This document shows positions 1-8,963 of a stretch of 64,000 bases of DNA, piece after piece; position 1 is the first letter of the stretch; each line of letters opens with the position of its first letter. Position numbers and translations under genes: made by a program. The notes beneath the pieces are model-generated. The model was not told where the DNA came from, made no database searches, and saw nothing but the letters and a program-made list of their open reading frames with translations. Origin of the DNA: Nesterenkonia natronophila (GTDB lineage Bacteria; Actinomycetota; Actinomycetes; Actinomycetales; Micrococcaceae); NCBI RefSeq assembly GCF_003595215.1, contig NZ_QYZP01000003.1, positions 248,001 through 312,000 on the forward strand, written 5' to 3'.

Positions 1-477
1 GCAAATGAGCGGATGGCCAAGGTCCCGGTATCGGAATCGTTCGTAGCGATCCGGTTTGAAGTGCGACTCGCCACTGTAGGGGTAGTGCGAAAGCAGAACG
101 CGCAGTTCCTCGCCACCTGCTTCTAACGCGGGAAGATATGTCTCGGCCTGAGTAACCGCGACAGTGAAGCCGGCCTCCAGGTAGGCGGGCACATGGAGAT
201 GCCCCTCCCGCTGCGATGGTGAGCAGCGGTCATGGTTGCCGATGACAAGGTACTTCGTACCGTTCAACCGCGGAAGGAGACTCAGCCCGCGCTCGTAGTC
301 GATCATGGCGTAGTCGCCTAGGACCCACACCTCGTCCTCTGTCCCGACGGTCCCATTCCACCGCTCGATGAGCACCTCATCCATCTCATCGAGATCTTTG
401 AAAGGCCTGTCGCAGTATCGGATGATGTTGGCGTGACCGATGTGCTGGTCGCTGGTGAAGTAGGTCGTCAACGGCAT
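1..477 (-). CDS. Metallophosphoesterase, 3' end outside window
   Basis: Calcineurin-like metallophosphoesterase, probably a cytosolic phosphohydrolase of unknown substrate. I translated the minus strand from the ATG at 475-477. The product begins MPLTTYFTSDQHIGHANIIR, so the first metal motif (D-x-H, here SDQHIGH) is at residues 9-14. Further on it has GDYA (second metal motif, D at about 64), GNHD (about 87-90) and a late SHYP motif (the usual GH-x-H region, reduced here). A purine-rich AGAGAGA lies just upstream of the start. The frame is open to the window edge, so 159 codons are visible and the C-terminus is missing. It is divergent from the P-type ATPase gene. The family assignment is secure; the substrate is not. 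Confidence 0.85.
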   Translation of the reverse strand, partial: MPLTTYFTSDQHIGHANIIRYCDRPFKDLDEMDEVLIERWNGTVGTEDEVWVLGDYAMIDYERGLSLLPRLNGTKYLVIGNHDRCSPSQREGHLHVPAYLEAGFTVAVTQAETYLPALEAGGEELRVLLSHYPYSGESHFKPDRYERFRYRDLGHPLIC

Positions 478-737
478 CGTCTCTCTATGTGCGGTCCGCG
501 CAGATTGCTGAACCATCCGGTCTGTGTGCTGGGAAGTTCTGAGGTAGCTGGTCAGCACTGTACCGGATTGTTACCCACTCTTTCGGTGGAAGAAGCCCGA
601 CCATCCAGCGTCGATGACGTCCCGCGAGAGGGGTAGAGACGGGAGCCTCAGGACGCAGCAGGGCGGTCGAACACAGCTCCAGTCGATCCCTTTGCAGACC
701 ATTCCGAACCGCCAGCGGCAAAGGCTACAGTTTGGGT

Positions 738-2639
738 ATGTTTCGCGCACCCCACCCCCTCGCGCACCCCATGGTGCTGCTGGCGGCCGGGGCGCTGCTT
801 GCCACCGGCACGCTCATGATCCTTGGCCAGGGTCAAGCAGCAGACATTCTCGCCTCCGTGGTGATCGCGTTCGTAGTGCTGGTCACCGCCAAGGACATGG
901 TTCAGCACATGATGCGGGGCCACTGGGGCTTAGACATCCTTGCCGTGGTGGCGATGGTGGCCACCGTACTGGTCGGAGAATACTTGGCCGGGCTGATCAT
1001 CGTGCTGATGCTCACCGGGGGTGAGGCGCTGGAGAAAATGGCGGAGAACAAAGCCAGCAGGGAACTGGATACGTTGATCAGCAGGGCGCCTGCCTTTGCT
1101 CACCGAAACAACCGGAATGACGGGCAGATTGTGCGCATACCGGTCGATGAGGTCCAGGTGGGAGACGTTTTGTTGGTCCGGGGTTCCGAAGTGTTGCCGG
1201 TTGACGGGGTGGTGCTCTCAGAACGGGCGACGGTGGATGAATCTTCAGTGACAGGTGAGCCAGTCCCGGTGACCCGTGCCAAAGGTGATGAGGTGCTCTC
1301 AGGTTCAGTCAACGGGACTGAATCCTTCTCTATGCGCGCCACCGCCACGGCCGCTGATTCCCACTACGCCTCTATCGTTCAACTGGTCCAGGAGGCGGTA
1401 GCATCCCAGGCGCCTATGGTTCGGCTGGCGGACCGTTATGCGGTGCCCTTCACTGCCGTCTCTCTGCTGATAGCCGGTATCGCATGGTACCTCTCCGGTG
1501 ATCCGGTGCGCTTTGCCGAAGTCTTGGTGGTCGCCACGCCATGCCCGTTGCTCATCGCTGCTCCGGTGGCCTTCATGGGAGGGATGAGCTCGGCTGCTCG
1601 AGTCAACGTCATCGTCAAAGAGGGCGGCACCCTGGAGAAGCTGGCCCGTGTCCGAGCTGCTGGACTGGATAAGACCGGGACGCTGACTCAGGGACATCCC
1701 ACGGTCACGGATATTCGCGGATTCAGCTGCTCGACGGCTGAGACGTTGGCGCACGCCGCAGCAGCCGAGCAGTATTCAGTGCATGTCTTTGCCGAACCGA
1801 TAGTCAAAGTGGCCCGGGAGCGGGGCCTGAATCTGCCGCCGGTCCGATCGGCGGAGGAGTTCGCCACCAACGGGGTGGTTGCTGTGCTGGCTGACGGATC
1901 TGAGGTACGAGTCGGCAAAGCACGATTCGTGCGGGAGGTCACCGGTCATATCCCCGAATTGAACTTGGAACCCGGGGTCGCGGCGGTCTATGTTGCCGTC
2001 GCAGGCGAGCTGGCAGGAGTTCTGCTGCTTTCGGACCCTGTGAGGGAGGACGCCTCGGAGACGTTGAAGCTTCTGCGGGAGCAAGGCGTCACCGACATCT
2101 TCATGGTCACCGGTGATGTCGAATCGACGGCAAGGTCTGTCGGAGACGCGGTCGGCATTGAACGGATCTACGCGGAGATGACTCCGCAGCAGAAGGTGAA
2201 GGTTGTTCAGGCGAACACTTCTCGACCGGCACTGATGGTTGGTGACGGGATAAACGATGCTCCTGTGTTGGCGGCATCCGACGTCGGAGTAGCCATGGGG
2301 GCCCGGGGGGCGACAGCGGCCAGTGAGTCGGCTTCGGCTGTGATCACCTCCGAGAGCCTGGCCCGGTTGGTGGACGTCATTAACATCTCAAAACGGACGG
2401 TCCGCATCGCCCTGCAGAGCATCTGGTTAGGAATCATCATCTCGGTGGGCCTGATGCTGGTGGCCGCTTTTGGCCATCTTCCGGCGGTCGCGGGTGCCCT
2501 GTTACAGGAGGTCGTAGATCTGGTCGCCATCCTCAGCGCTCTGCGCGCCCTGTCCGCGCATAACAAGGTGCCCAGCATGCGGCGGGGCGTTTCCTCGCCG
2601 GAGCGGCAGGCTGCACAGAGGGGGGTCACGGGGTACTAA
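738..2639 (+). CDS. Heavy-metal translocating P1B-type ATPase
   Basis: Membrane ATPase expected to export a heavy-metal ion across the cytoplasmic membrane. Visible motifs in the 633-residue product are TGEP of the actuator domain (about 172), Cys-Pro-Leu in the ion-channel helix (269-271), the phosphorylated Asp of DKTGT (311), an SVHVFAEP stretch matching the P1B His-Pro motif, and GDGIND (502-507). Hydrophobic segments flank the actuator and CPL regions. There is no N-terminal CxxC metal-binding domain. I chose the ATG at 738; a TTG six bases upstream is also in frame. CPL in place of the usual CPC makes the metal uncertain (Zn/Cd/Pb/Co class possible). It stands alone, and no metal-sensing regulator lies beside it. 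Confidence 0.9.
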   Translation: MFRAPHPLAHPMVLLAAGALLATGTLMILGQGQAADILASVVIAFVVLVTAKDMVQHMMRGHWGLDILAVVAMVATVLVGEYLAGLIIVLMLTGGEALEKMAENKASRELDTLISRAPAFAHRNNRNDGQIVRIPVDEVQVGDVLLVRGSEVLPVDGVVLSERATVDESSVTGEPVPVTRAKGDEVLSGSVNGTESFSMRATATAADSHYASIVQLVQEAVASQAPMVRLADRYAVPFTAVSLLIAGIAWYLSGDPVRFAEVLVVATPCPLLIAAPVAFMGGMSSAARVNVIVKEGGTLEKLARVRAAGLDKTGTLTQGHPTVTDIRGFSCSTAETLAHAAAAEQYSVHVFAEPIVKVARERGLNLPPVRSAEEFATNGVVAVLADGSEVRVGKARFVREVTGHIPELNLEPGVAAVYVAVAGELAGVLLLSDPVREDASETLKLLREQGVTDIFMVTGDVESTARSVGDAVGIERIYAEMTPQQKVKVVQANTSRPALMVGDGINDAPVLAASDVGVAMGARGATAASESASAVITSESLARLVDVINISKRTVRIALQSIWLGIIISVGLMLVAAFGHLPAVAGALLQEVVDLVAILSALRALSAHNKVPSMRRGVSSPERQAAQRGVTGY

Positions 2640-2823
2640 TTCTCTGTCCCACCGAGTATGCCTCTACTGTTGGGCAGGAATCTCACCGGAGGGCCGTCCC
2701 GGCGCGGAGGTCGGATAAGCGACTCGAAGGAGTGGTGCTGGGCGTCCGAGCCGTGGCTTCCACACCTCTGAGCAGGAGTATCGTGGGTTTCATTCGTCAA
2801 CAACAGACCTGCGGGAGGCAAGT

Positions 2824-4035
2824 GTGACGCACACACCTAGCGATGTGGCAGCCGGTAGCAGAGAGCGTCCGACCTTCACGGTGACGGGTATGTGGACCGA
2901 CACGATGGGCCGGCTGGGAATTCGGGCAGTGCAGCTGCTGCTGGTCAGCACCGTGGCGGGCCTGTTGGTCTTCGCGCTGCTGGGTCTGACGGTGGTTGTG
3001 ATCCCCACCTTGATCGCGATCATCCTTGCCTGCGCACTGTGGCCCTTGGTGAGGCTCACACGCCGAGTCATGTCCAACATGCTCGCCGCAGCGACGGTGT
3101 TCCTCGGTTCTCTGCTTGTGCTGGGCGGGGTGGGCACCGGCCTGGTCTTCTCCGTGATCAATGAGTGGTCGAACCTTGTGGACCAAGCGGTCGAAGGGTT
3201 TAACCAGCTGCGTCAAGTGGTCGACGACAGCATCGGCGCCCTGGGGTTCACCATCGATCAGGAACAGATTGATGATGCCATCGACACAGTCACGGGCTTT
3301 CTGACCAGCGCTGAGTTCGGCACCGGCGCGGTCATGACTATCGGTGCCGCAGGCACATTCTTCACCGGATTGGTCCTGCTGCTGGTCTTCCTGTTCTTCT
3401 TCCTCAAAGACGGCGACCGCATCTGGGCATTCGTCATCTCATGGACACCGCTCCACTTCCGCGATAAATGGATCGCGTCAGGGGACAGGGTTCAGCAAAC
3501 CTTCGGCGGCTACATTCGTGGCACCGCCATTGTCGCGGCTGCCGATGCAGTTGGCATAACCCTCGCTCTACTGATCCTGCAGGTTCCGCTGGCCCTGCCG
3601 CTGGGTGTGGTCGTCTTCCTCGGCGGTTTTGTCCCCATCGTCGGTGCCACCGTCGCAGGTGTCCTGGCGACCTTGGTGGCCCTGGTAGCCAACGGGCCGC
3701 TCGTCGCCTTGATTGTGCTGGCCGTGGTTATCCTTGTGCAGCAGCTGGAAAGCAATTTCCTGCAGCCAGTAGTCATGGCTCAGACCCTACAACTGCATGC
3801 GCTCGTGATTCTGATGGCGCTTACCGGGGGCACGGTGCTCAGCGGTATAGTCGGCGCCGTCCTGGCGGTCCCACTGACCGCCGCCGCTTGGGGCGTCATT
3901 AAGGTGTGGTCCGGTCGCGATGAGGAAAGCAAGGGTACCCCCGTGCAGGACGCGCAGGAAGAAATTGCCGAGGTCCATGACCAACAAGCCGAGGTCGCAC
4001 AAGATGAGGAAGAAGACGCCGAGGCTGAGAACTGA
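2824..4035 (+). CDS. AI-2E family transporter (UPF0118)
   Basis: Polytopic membrane protein of 403 residues of the AI-2E/PerM permease family. Members have been linked to autoinducer-2 export or Na+/H+ exchange, and the substrate here cannot be read from sequence. The N-terminal half carries hydrophobic segments at about residues 33-80 and 95-115. A soluble stretch follows (about 115-170), then a run of helices including the FLFFFLKDGDR motif near residue 190 that is typical of the family. The C-terminal 40 residues are strongly acidic and non-membrane. The GTG start is preceded by GGGAGG about 6 bases upstream. A 184-bp gap separates it from the ATPase gene, so it probably has its own promoter. 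Confidence 0.88.
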   Translation: MTHTPSDVAAGSRERPTFTVTGMWTDTMGRLGIRAVQLLLVSTVAGLLVFALLGLTVVVIPTLIAIILACALWPLVRLTRRVMSNMLAAATVFLGSLLVLGGVGTGLVFSVINEWSNLVDQAVEGFNQLRQVVDDSIGALGFTIDQEQIDDAIDTVTGFLTSAEFGTGAVMTIGAAGTFFTGLVLLLVFLFFFLKDGDRIWAFVISWTPLHFRDKWIASGDRVQQTFGGYIRGTAIVAAADAVGITLALLILQVPLALPLGVVVFLGGFVPIVGATVAGVLATLVALVANGPLVALIVLAVVILVQQLESNFLQPVVMAQTLQLHALVILMALTGGTVLSGIVGAVLAVPLTAAAWGVIKVWSGRDEESKGTPVQDAQEEIAEVHDQQAEVAQDEEEDAEAEN

Positions 4036-4110
4036 CCGATGTGCAGGGCACCGTCACAGACCGCTTAAGTGCCGATCACTTGTGTATGCCCTGGGGACTA
4101 GGGTGTACAC

Positions 4111-4533
4111 ATGAACCACCGCGCGTTCTACGTCGGAGCGCTTTTCGTTTTTCTGTTGATTAATTCGGCTTGTCATGGCGACGATTCAGACTCATTGGGT
4201 GAACCCGTTGATTCAGTTATAAAGGGGGTTCCCGTACCAGTCGAAGCAAATAAACACGGCCGATCTGGGGACACAGCAGCCTGGAGCGTCCGCGGGGCCG
4301 ATTATGAGGAAATCGTTGCGTGGTTCGAAGACGAACTTCCTATTGACGACGACCACGACGATCTCAAGTTCTGCGAGACCCGGGAAAGTGACGTTTTTGT
4401 TCACTGGAACTGGTGGGAGGAGGCTCCCGAAGGCCACAACGGCACGCCGTGGCTCTCTGTGGTCGTTTTTCAGGATGAGCGCGTGAATGTAGTGATCAGC
4501 TATGAGGAGGATGACCTCAGTCAGTGCCGGTGA
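4111..4533 (+). CDS. Hypothetical small lipoprotein
   Basis: 140-residue protein with an N-terminal hydrophobic segment ending in a lipobox-like INSAC (Cys at about 21), so it is probably lipid-anchored on the outer face of the membrane. The mature part is acidic, has no repeats and matches no family that I recognise. Visible features are an EDELPIDDDHDD run and FVHWNWWEEAPEGHNG, rich in Trp and acidic residues. Its base composition is more AT-rich than the neighbours (codons such as TTT, GTT and ATT are frequent early in the gene), which could mean recent acquisition. No clear Shine-Dalgarno precedes the ATG. It is convergent with glnA across a strong hairpin. Confidence 0.6.
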   Translation: MNHRAFYVGALFVFLLINSACHGDDSDSLGEPVDSVIKGVPVPVEANKHGRSGDTAAWSVRGADYEEIVAWFEDELPIDDDHDDLKFCETRESDVFVHWNWWEEAPEGHNGTPWLSVVVFQDERVNVVISYEEDDLSQCR

Positions 4534-4562
4534 TCACCTACCGCGAAAGTCTGGCCAGACGC

Positions 4563-4620
4563 GCATGAGGCCCTGCGGGCGGCAGTCCGGAGACTGTTTG
4601 CCGCCCGCAGGGCCTCATGC
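4563..4620. terminator. Long perfect hairpin between convergent genes
   Basis: A perfect 22-bp inverted repeat with arms at 4563-4584 and 4599-4620 and a 14-nt loop. The stem core is CCCTGCGGGCGGC. It lies between the ends of the lipoprotein gene (plus) and glnA (minus), so it most likely works as a bidirectional terminator. No U-tract follows on either strand, which is common in high-GC actinobacteria. Confidence 0.7.
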
Positions 4621-4682
4621 GAAGTAGGCCACCGGATCCCGTCCTGGAGACGGACTAGCCGGCCTACTCAACCTTGAGCTAG

Positions 4683-6107
4683 CTAGACCGAGAAGTAGAG
4701 CTCGAACTCGTAGGGATTCGGGCGCAGGTTCAGGGGCTCAATCTCCTCTTCCCGCTTGTATTCGACCCAAGCCTCAATGAGTTCTGCGGTGAATACGCCG
4801 CCTTCCAGCAGGAAGTCGTGATCCGCCTCGAGGGCCAGCAGCGCCTCATCCAACGTGGCGGGAGCCTGTGGAATGTCCTTGAGTTCCTCAGGAGGCAGCT
4901 CGTAGAGGTCTTTGTCCACCGGTTCGTGCGGCTCAATGCGGTTCTTGATTCCGTCGAGCCCAGCCATCAGCATCGCGGAGAAGGCCAGGTACGGGTTGCC
5001 GGAGCCGTCAGGGGCGCGGAACTCCAGCCGCTTCGCTTTGGGGTTCGAACCGGTGATGGGGATACGGATGGCAGCTGAGCGGTTACCCTGCGAGTACACC
5101 AGGGAGACCGGGGCCTCGTAGCCCTTCACCAGGCGCTTATAAGAGTTAACTGTTGGGTTAGTGAAAGCCAGCAGTGCGTGAGCGTGTTTCAGGAGGCCAC
5201 CGATGTACCACCGGGCGGTGTCGGAAAGGTTTGCGTAGCCGGTCTCTGAGAAGAACAGCGGTTCACCTTCAGACCACAGCGACTGGTGAACGTGCATGCC
5301 GGAGCCGTTCTCGCCGAAGATGGGCTTAGGCATGAACGTCGCGGCCATGCCGAAGCTCGCGGCGGTGTTCTTCACCACGTACTTGAACTTCTGAACGTCG
5401 TCAGCGGAGAGCGTCAAAGTGTTGAACTTGTAGTTGATCTCCTGCTGCCCGGGTCCACCGACCTCATGATGTGAGCGCTCTACGGACAGGCCAGCGCGCT
5501 CCAGGGCGAGGACGATCTCATCGCGCACATCGGCGGACTGATCCTGGGGCGAAACCGGGAAGTAACCGCCCTTCGTGGCCATCTTGTGGCCGCCGGGTCC
5601 TTCAGCGAACTCATCGGCGGAGCCCCAAATAGCTTCCTTGGAGTCCAAGGAGTAGAAGGAGTGCTCTGGCGAAGACTTGAAAGCGACTTTGTCGAACAGG
5701 AAGAACTCCGCCTCCGGGCCGAAGAATGCGGTGTCTGCGATTCCGGAGGAAGCGAGATACTCCTCAGCCTTCTGGGCCACGCCGCGCGGATCTCGAGCGT
5801 AGGGCTCTCCGGTGCGGGGGCTCACGATGGAGAAGGTCATAATGAGGGTCTTGGCCTCGCGGTACTCATCCACATAGGCGCTGGAGGGGTCCGGTATCAG
5901 CTGCATATCTGAGTCCTGGATGCCTTGGAAGCCCCGAATGGAGGACCCGTCGAACAGCTGGCCGTTTTCGAAGAAGTCGAGATCTACTGTGTGTGCGGGC
6001 ACATTGAAGTGATGCTGCAGGCCGGGGAGATCAGTGAAGCGGACGTCAACGAATTTGATGTCCTCCTTCTCGATGAAATCCAGCACTTCCTGAGGACTTG
6101 AGAACAT
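4683..6107 (-). CDS. glnA: Type I glutamine synthetase
   Basis: Cytosolic dodecameric enzyme making glutamine from glutamate, ammonia and ATP, the centre of nitrogen assimilation. The 474-residue product has the family length. It shows the beta-grasp N-terminus with FDGSSIRGF, the catalytic motif [10 protein letters not shown] (about 262-271), the ATP-loop region [16 protein letters not shown], and the C-terminal [11 protein letters not shown], which holds the Tyr adenylylated in GSI-beta enzymes. This suggests control by a GlnE adenylyltransferase encoded elsewhere. The ATG is at 6105-6107. It is divergent from the RDD-protein gene, a common actinobacterial arrangement. Confidence 0.98.
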   Translation of the reverse strand: MFSSPQEVLDFIEKEDIKFVDVRFTDLPGLQHHFNVPAHTVDLDFFENGQLFDGSSIRGFQGIQDSDMQLIPDPSSAYVDEYREAKTLIMTFSIVSPRTGEPYARDPRGVAQKAEEYLASSGIADTAFFGPEAEFFLFDKVAFKSSPEHSFYSLDSKEAIWGSADEFAEGPGGHKMATKGGYFPVSPQDQSADVRDEIVLALERAGLSVERSHHEVGGPGQQEINYKFNTLTLSADDVQKFKYVVKNTAASFGMAATFMPKPIFGENGSGMHVHQSLWSEGEPLFFSETGYANLSDTARWYIGGLLKHAHALLAFTNPTVNSYKRLVKGYEAPVSLVYSQGNRSAAIRIPITGSNPKAKRLEFRAPDGSGNPYLAFSAMLMAGLDGIKNRIEPHEPVDKDLYELPPEELKDIPQAPATLDEALLALEADHDFLLEGGVFTAELIEAWVEYKREEEIEPLNLRPNPYEFELYFSV

Positions 6108-6249
6108 GAGCGTTGAGCTCCTTCGGCGAGTTCGCGTACGGGGTTACCGGTACTCACCCTACAGAGGTATGAGTTTCCCGTCCGTCACGCAATTGTTTCG
6201 AGCATGTTACAAAGTCTTCACGCAGGGCCCGGACGTAGACTGTTCAGTT

Positions 6250-6678
6250 GTGAGTATCAAGGGACCCCAAGACGACGGCACCTCCTCAGGATATCCGGGC
6301 GACAGGTTGGGGCTTCCCCCAACTGGCCCCGGGGCGCTTGCTCCCTGGGGCCGGCGTATCCTGGCACTCTTCATCGACTGGGGCATCGCCTCGGTCGTCT
6401 CGATGATCTGGTTCGACTACAACGTTTGGGTCACCCTCGCCGTCTTTCTAGTCCTTCATGTCGCACTGGTGGGTTTCTTTGGCGTTTCCGTGGGAAAACG
6501 CCTGATGCGGCTCCAGGTGGTTCGTCTGCATCCGGATCGGCCAGCTGCGGTTCCCGGACCACATTGGGCTCTGTTGCGAGCCCTTCTCCTGCTGCTTGTC
6601 ATCCCCACGGTGGTGATTTCCCCGGATGGACGAGGAGCTCATGACAGAATCGCGGGAACGGTGCAGGTCACTATGTGA
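6250..6678 (+). CDS. RDD family membrane protein
   Basis: Small integral membrane protein of the RDD family, about 142 residues. After a hydrophilic N-terminus containing SGYPGDRLGLPPTGPG comes the RDD-type start WGRRILALFIDWGIAS, with the family's Arg and Asp in the first helix. Three or four hydrophobic segments follow, and the protein ends with GAHDRIAGTVQ, containing the third conserved Asp. The frame stays open up to 6106, but those residues look like non-coding upstream sequence. I chose the GTG at 6250 because the family pattern begins just after it. No strong ribosome site is visible. Function is unknown; RDD proteins next to glnA are typical of this group. Confidence 0.75.
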   Translation: MSIKGPQDDGTSSGYPGDRLGLPPTGPGALAPWGRRILALFIDWGIASVVSMIWFDYNVWVTLAVFLVLHVALVGFFGVSVGKRLMRLQVVRLHPDRPAAVPGPHWALLRALLLLLVIPTVVISPDGRGAHDRIAGTVQVTM

Positions 6679-6686
6679 GGAATCAT

Positions 6687-7946
6687 ATGAGACGAACGGT
6701 GTGTGCGGCGGGGCTCATGGGGCTTCTGATGACAACTTCCTGCGCCGGGGACTCCGGCCCCGCGGAGCCCGAGGAGGATCAGACGACGATTCCCGGACCC
6801 AATGTGGAAGGGGATGAGCCTGAAGCGGGAGAGGATCGCAGCGACGACGCCGATGCCGATCAGGATTCAGATGCCGAAGACCGCAGTGACAGCGCGGACA
6901 GCCCGGCCGATGCTGAGCCGCCGGAGCTGCCCGAGGCCAGCAGCACCACCTTGGAGCCGGCCCAAACCATCAGTGAGCCGGTCATCACGCCGAAGTCTGT
7001 AGTGGCCAATGGACACGGCCTGGCCATTGCGAACAACATGATGTACCAGAACTCAGTGACGGTGTATGACACGGAGACCGGGGAGTTGGTCCAGGAACTG
7101 CCCGACAGCATCAGCCCCGGAAGCCTGGGTGTTGAGGGTTACCCTGAGACTGTCCAGGGAGCCCCGGTGGAAGCAGCTTGGACCGAGGATGGTCAGCACG
7201 CATATGTCTCCCAATATCGTCTTGCGGATATTGGCGCTGCCGCCTATGACGACTGTCGCAACGGCGACGATGTGGCACCCTCCGCGGTTTTCCGCTACAG
7301 CGTCCAGGACGAGGACTGGGACCAGTTCATCGAGGTAGGCCGGGTGCCTAAGTATCAGGCCCTGACCCCCGATGAGTCACGCCTGCTGGTGACCAACTGG
7401 TGTGACTTCGACCTCTCGGTGATCGACACGGACACCGGTTTGGAGGAAATGCGCGTTCCACTGAGCTCTCAGCCTCGCGGGATAGCGGTCATGCCGGACA
7501 ACCGGACAGCGTACGTCGCGGCAATGTACTCCAATGAGCTGTGGAAGGTGGATCTGGAAACCGGTGACGCCGAGGTGATCTACAGTGAGGCAGAGTTTCC
7601 GCGTCACCTGATCCTGTCGCCGGACTCGGATGTGCTCTATGCCACATTCAGCCGGTCGGACCTACTGGTGGCGTTCGACACCGAGACTGACGAAGTCGTC
7701 ACCACCGCCAATACCGGCCGGGAACCGCGGACGATGGATATCTCCGCTGACGGCAGCGCGCTCTATGTGGTGAATTACTACGAGGACAGCGTCTCCAAGT
7801 TCGAAGCCCCCTCGTTGGAGGAAATCGACCGGCGCAGCACCGGGCATCTCCCGATCGGGGTGACCTACGACGCGATGACCGGAAGCGTATGGGTGGCCAA
7901 CTATTCTGGAAGTATCACAGTCTTCGACGATACGGTCTCTCGATAG
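6687..7946 (+). CDS. YVTN beta-propeller lipoprotein
   Basis: 419-residue predicted lipoprotein. The signal peptide ends in a lipobox (LMTTSC, Cys at about 21). A roughly 75-residue linker, very rich in Asp, Glu and Ser, follows. The rest is a seven-bladed-propeller-like domain with repeats of the YVTN type: VYDTETGELV, VIDTDTGLEE, AYVAAMYSNELWKVDLETGD, FDTETDEVVTT and WVANYSGSITVFD. Such proteins are cell-surface propellers, often binding or structural, and no active site is evident. I use the ATG at 6687, which has GAGGA 6 bases upstream; an in-frame GTG at 6675 overlaps the stop of the RDD gene. The two genes are probably co-transcribed. Confidence 0.82.
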   Translation: MRRTVCAAGLMGLLMTTSCAGDSGPAEPEEDQTTIPGPNVEGDEPEAGEDRSDDADADQDSDAEDRSDSADSPADAEPPELPEASSTTLEPAQTISEPVITPKSVVANGHGLAIANNMMYQNSVTVYDTETGELVQELPDSISPGSLGVEGYPETVQGAPVEAAWTEDGQHAYVSQYRLADIGAAAYDDCRNGDDVAPSAVFRYSVQDEDWDQFIEVGRVPKYQALTPDESRLLVTNWCDFDLSVIDTDTGLEEMRVPLSSQPRGIAVMPDNRTAYVAAMYSNELWKVDLETGDAEVIYSEAEFPRHLILSPDSDVLYATFSRSDLLVAFDTETDEVVTTANTGREPRTMDISADGSALYVVNYYEDSVSKFEAPSLEEIDRRSTGHLPIGVTYDAMTGSVWVANYSGSITVFDDTVSR

Positions 7947-7994
7947 CCGCTGCAGTGGCGCTGCTCCGGGGACTTGGGCGAGTCGGGTAGCTCC

Positions 7995-8963
7995 TCAGGC
8001 AGGAGCCGAAACGGGGGCAGGCATTTTTGTCAGTCCACGGGTCAGGTAGCGAGCGCGGTAGCGGTCAAACACCTGCGTCGCGGCGACCATCGTCAGCGCG
8101 GAGCCCAGCATGTGGAGCCAAACCAGACTGACGGGCAGCCCCGCGAAGTACTGCCAGTATCCGAGCACGCCCTGGGCCACAATGACGGCGAGCAGGAAAC
8201 GCGCGGCTCGGTGCTGATGGGCGGACGTGTTGAGCCGCATCTGCGCCACCACAAGAACGGCCGCAGCAGCACAGAGCATGTAGACCGGAACCACATGCAG
8301 CTGAGTCACCAGGTGCAGATCGAACCCGTGACGCGGCGAGTGAGGGTCCCCAGCGTGCGGACCCGTTCCGGTAACGATTGTCCCCAGCACCAGTGATGCC
8401 CAGGCTGTGATCAAGACTACTCCGGCCATTGCTCGGGTCAGCGTGCTCGTCTGCCCATCCACAATCGGGCGTCCGGTCTCTCCGCTGTGGGCCAATTCGG
8501 CATTGACGCGCGTCAGCAGCTGCACGGCGATCAGCACTAGTCCAGCTGAGGCCAGGAAGTGCAGAGCCACCACCCAAGGATTCAGATTAGTCCACACAGT
8601 GATCCCGCCGATGATTCCCTGGAGCGGGATGCCGAGGCCGATGATGATGGTGCGGACTACCAGTGCCCGGTGAGTGGACCACAGGCGTACCACAGCCAGG
8701 AACATGGCGACGCTGATAATGATCAGCACATAAGTCAGCAGCCGGTTGCCGAACTCAATTGCACCGTGCATTCCCATCTCGGGGGTTGAGACCCAGGAAT
8801 CGGCCGTGCAGCGCGGCCACTCAGGACAGCCCAGACCGGAGTCCGTCAGTCGGACAGCACCACCGGTCAGGATGATGCCGATGTTTGAGACCAGCGTGGC
8901 CCAGGCAAGGACTTTCGTGAGACGGGAGATGCGCCGCGGGAGGCGGAGACGAACTATTTCCAT
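7995..8963 (-). CDS. ctaA: Haem A synthase (COX15/CtaA)
   Basis: Integral membrane monooxygenase converting haem O to haem A for the aa3-type cytochrome c oxidase. The 322-residue product has eight hydrophobic segments. Family marks are GGAVRLTDSGLGCPEWPRC (with the paired Cys of the first extracytoplasmic loop), the catalytic Glu/His stretch HGAIEFGNR, and later haem-ligand His residues in LHFLAS, TQLHVVP and VWLHMLGS. The ATG at 8961-8963 lies inside the end of the ABC permease gene (10-bp overlap), so ctaA is the last gene of a three-gene operon. A dyad operator lies before the first gene, and it recurs before the SURF1 operon and the BlaI-type regulator gene. Confidence 0.93.
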   Translation of the reverse strand: MEIVRLRLPRRISRLTKVLAWATLVSNIGIILTGGAVRLTDSGLGCPEWPRCTADSWVSTPEMGMHGAIEFGNRLLTYVLIIISVAMFLAVVRLWSTHRALVVRTIIIGLGIPLQGIIGGITVWTNLNPWVVALHFLASAGLVLIAVQLLTRVNAELAHSGETGRPIVDGQTSTLTRAMAGVVLITAWASLVLGTIVTGTGPHAGDPHSPRHGFDLHLVTQLHVVPVYMLCAAAAVLVVAQMRLNTSAHQHRAARFLLAVIVAQGVLGYWQYFAGLPVSLVWLHMLGSALTMVAATQVFDRYRARYLTRGLTKMPAPVSAPA

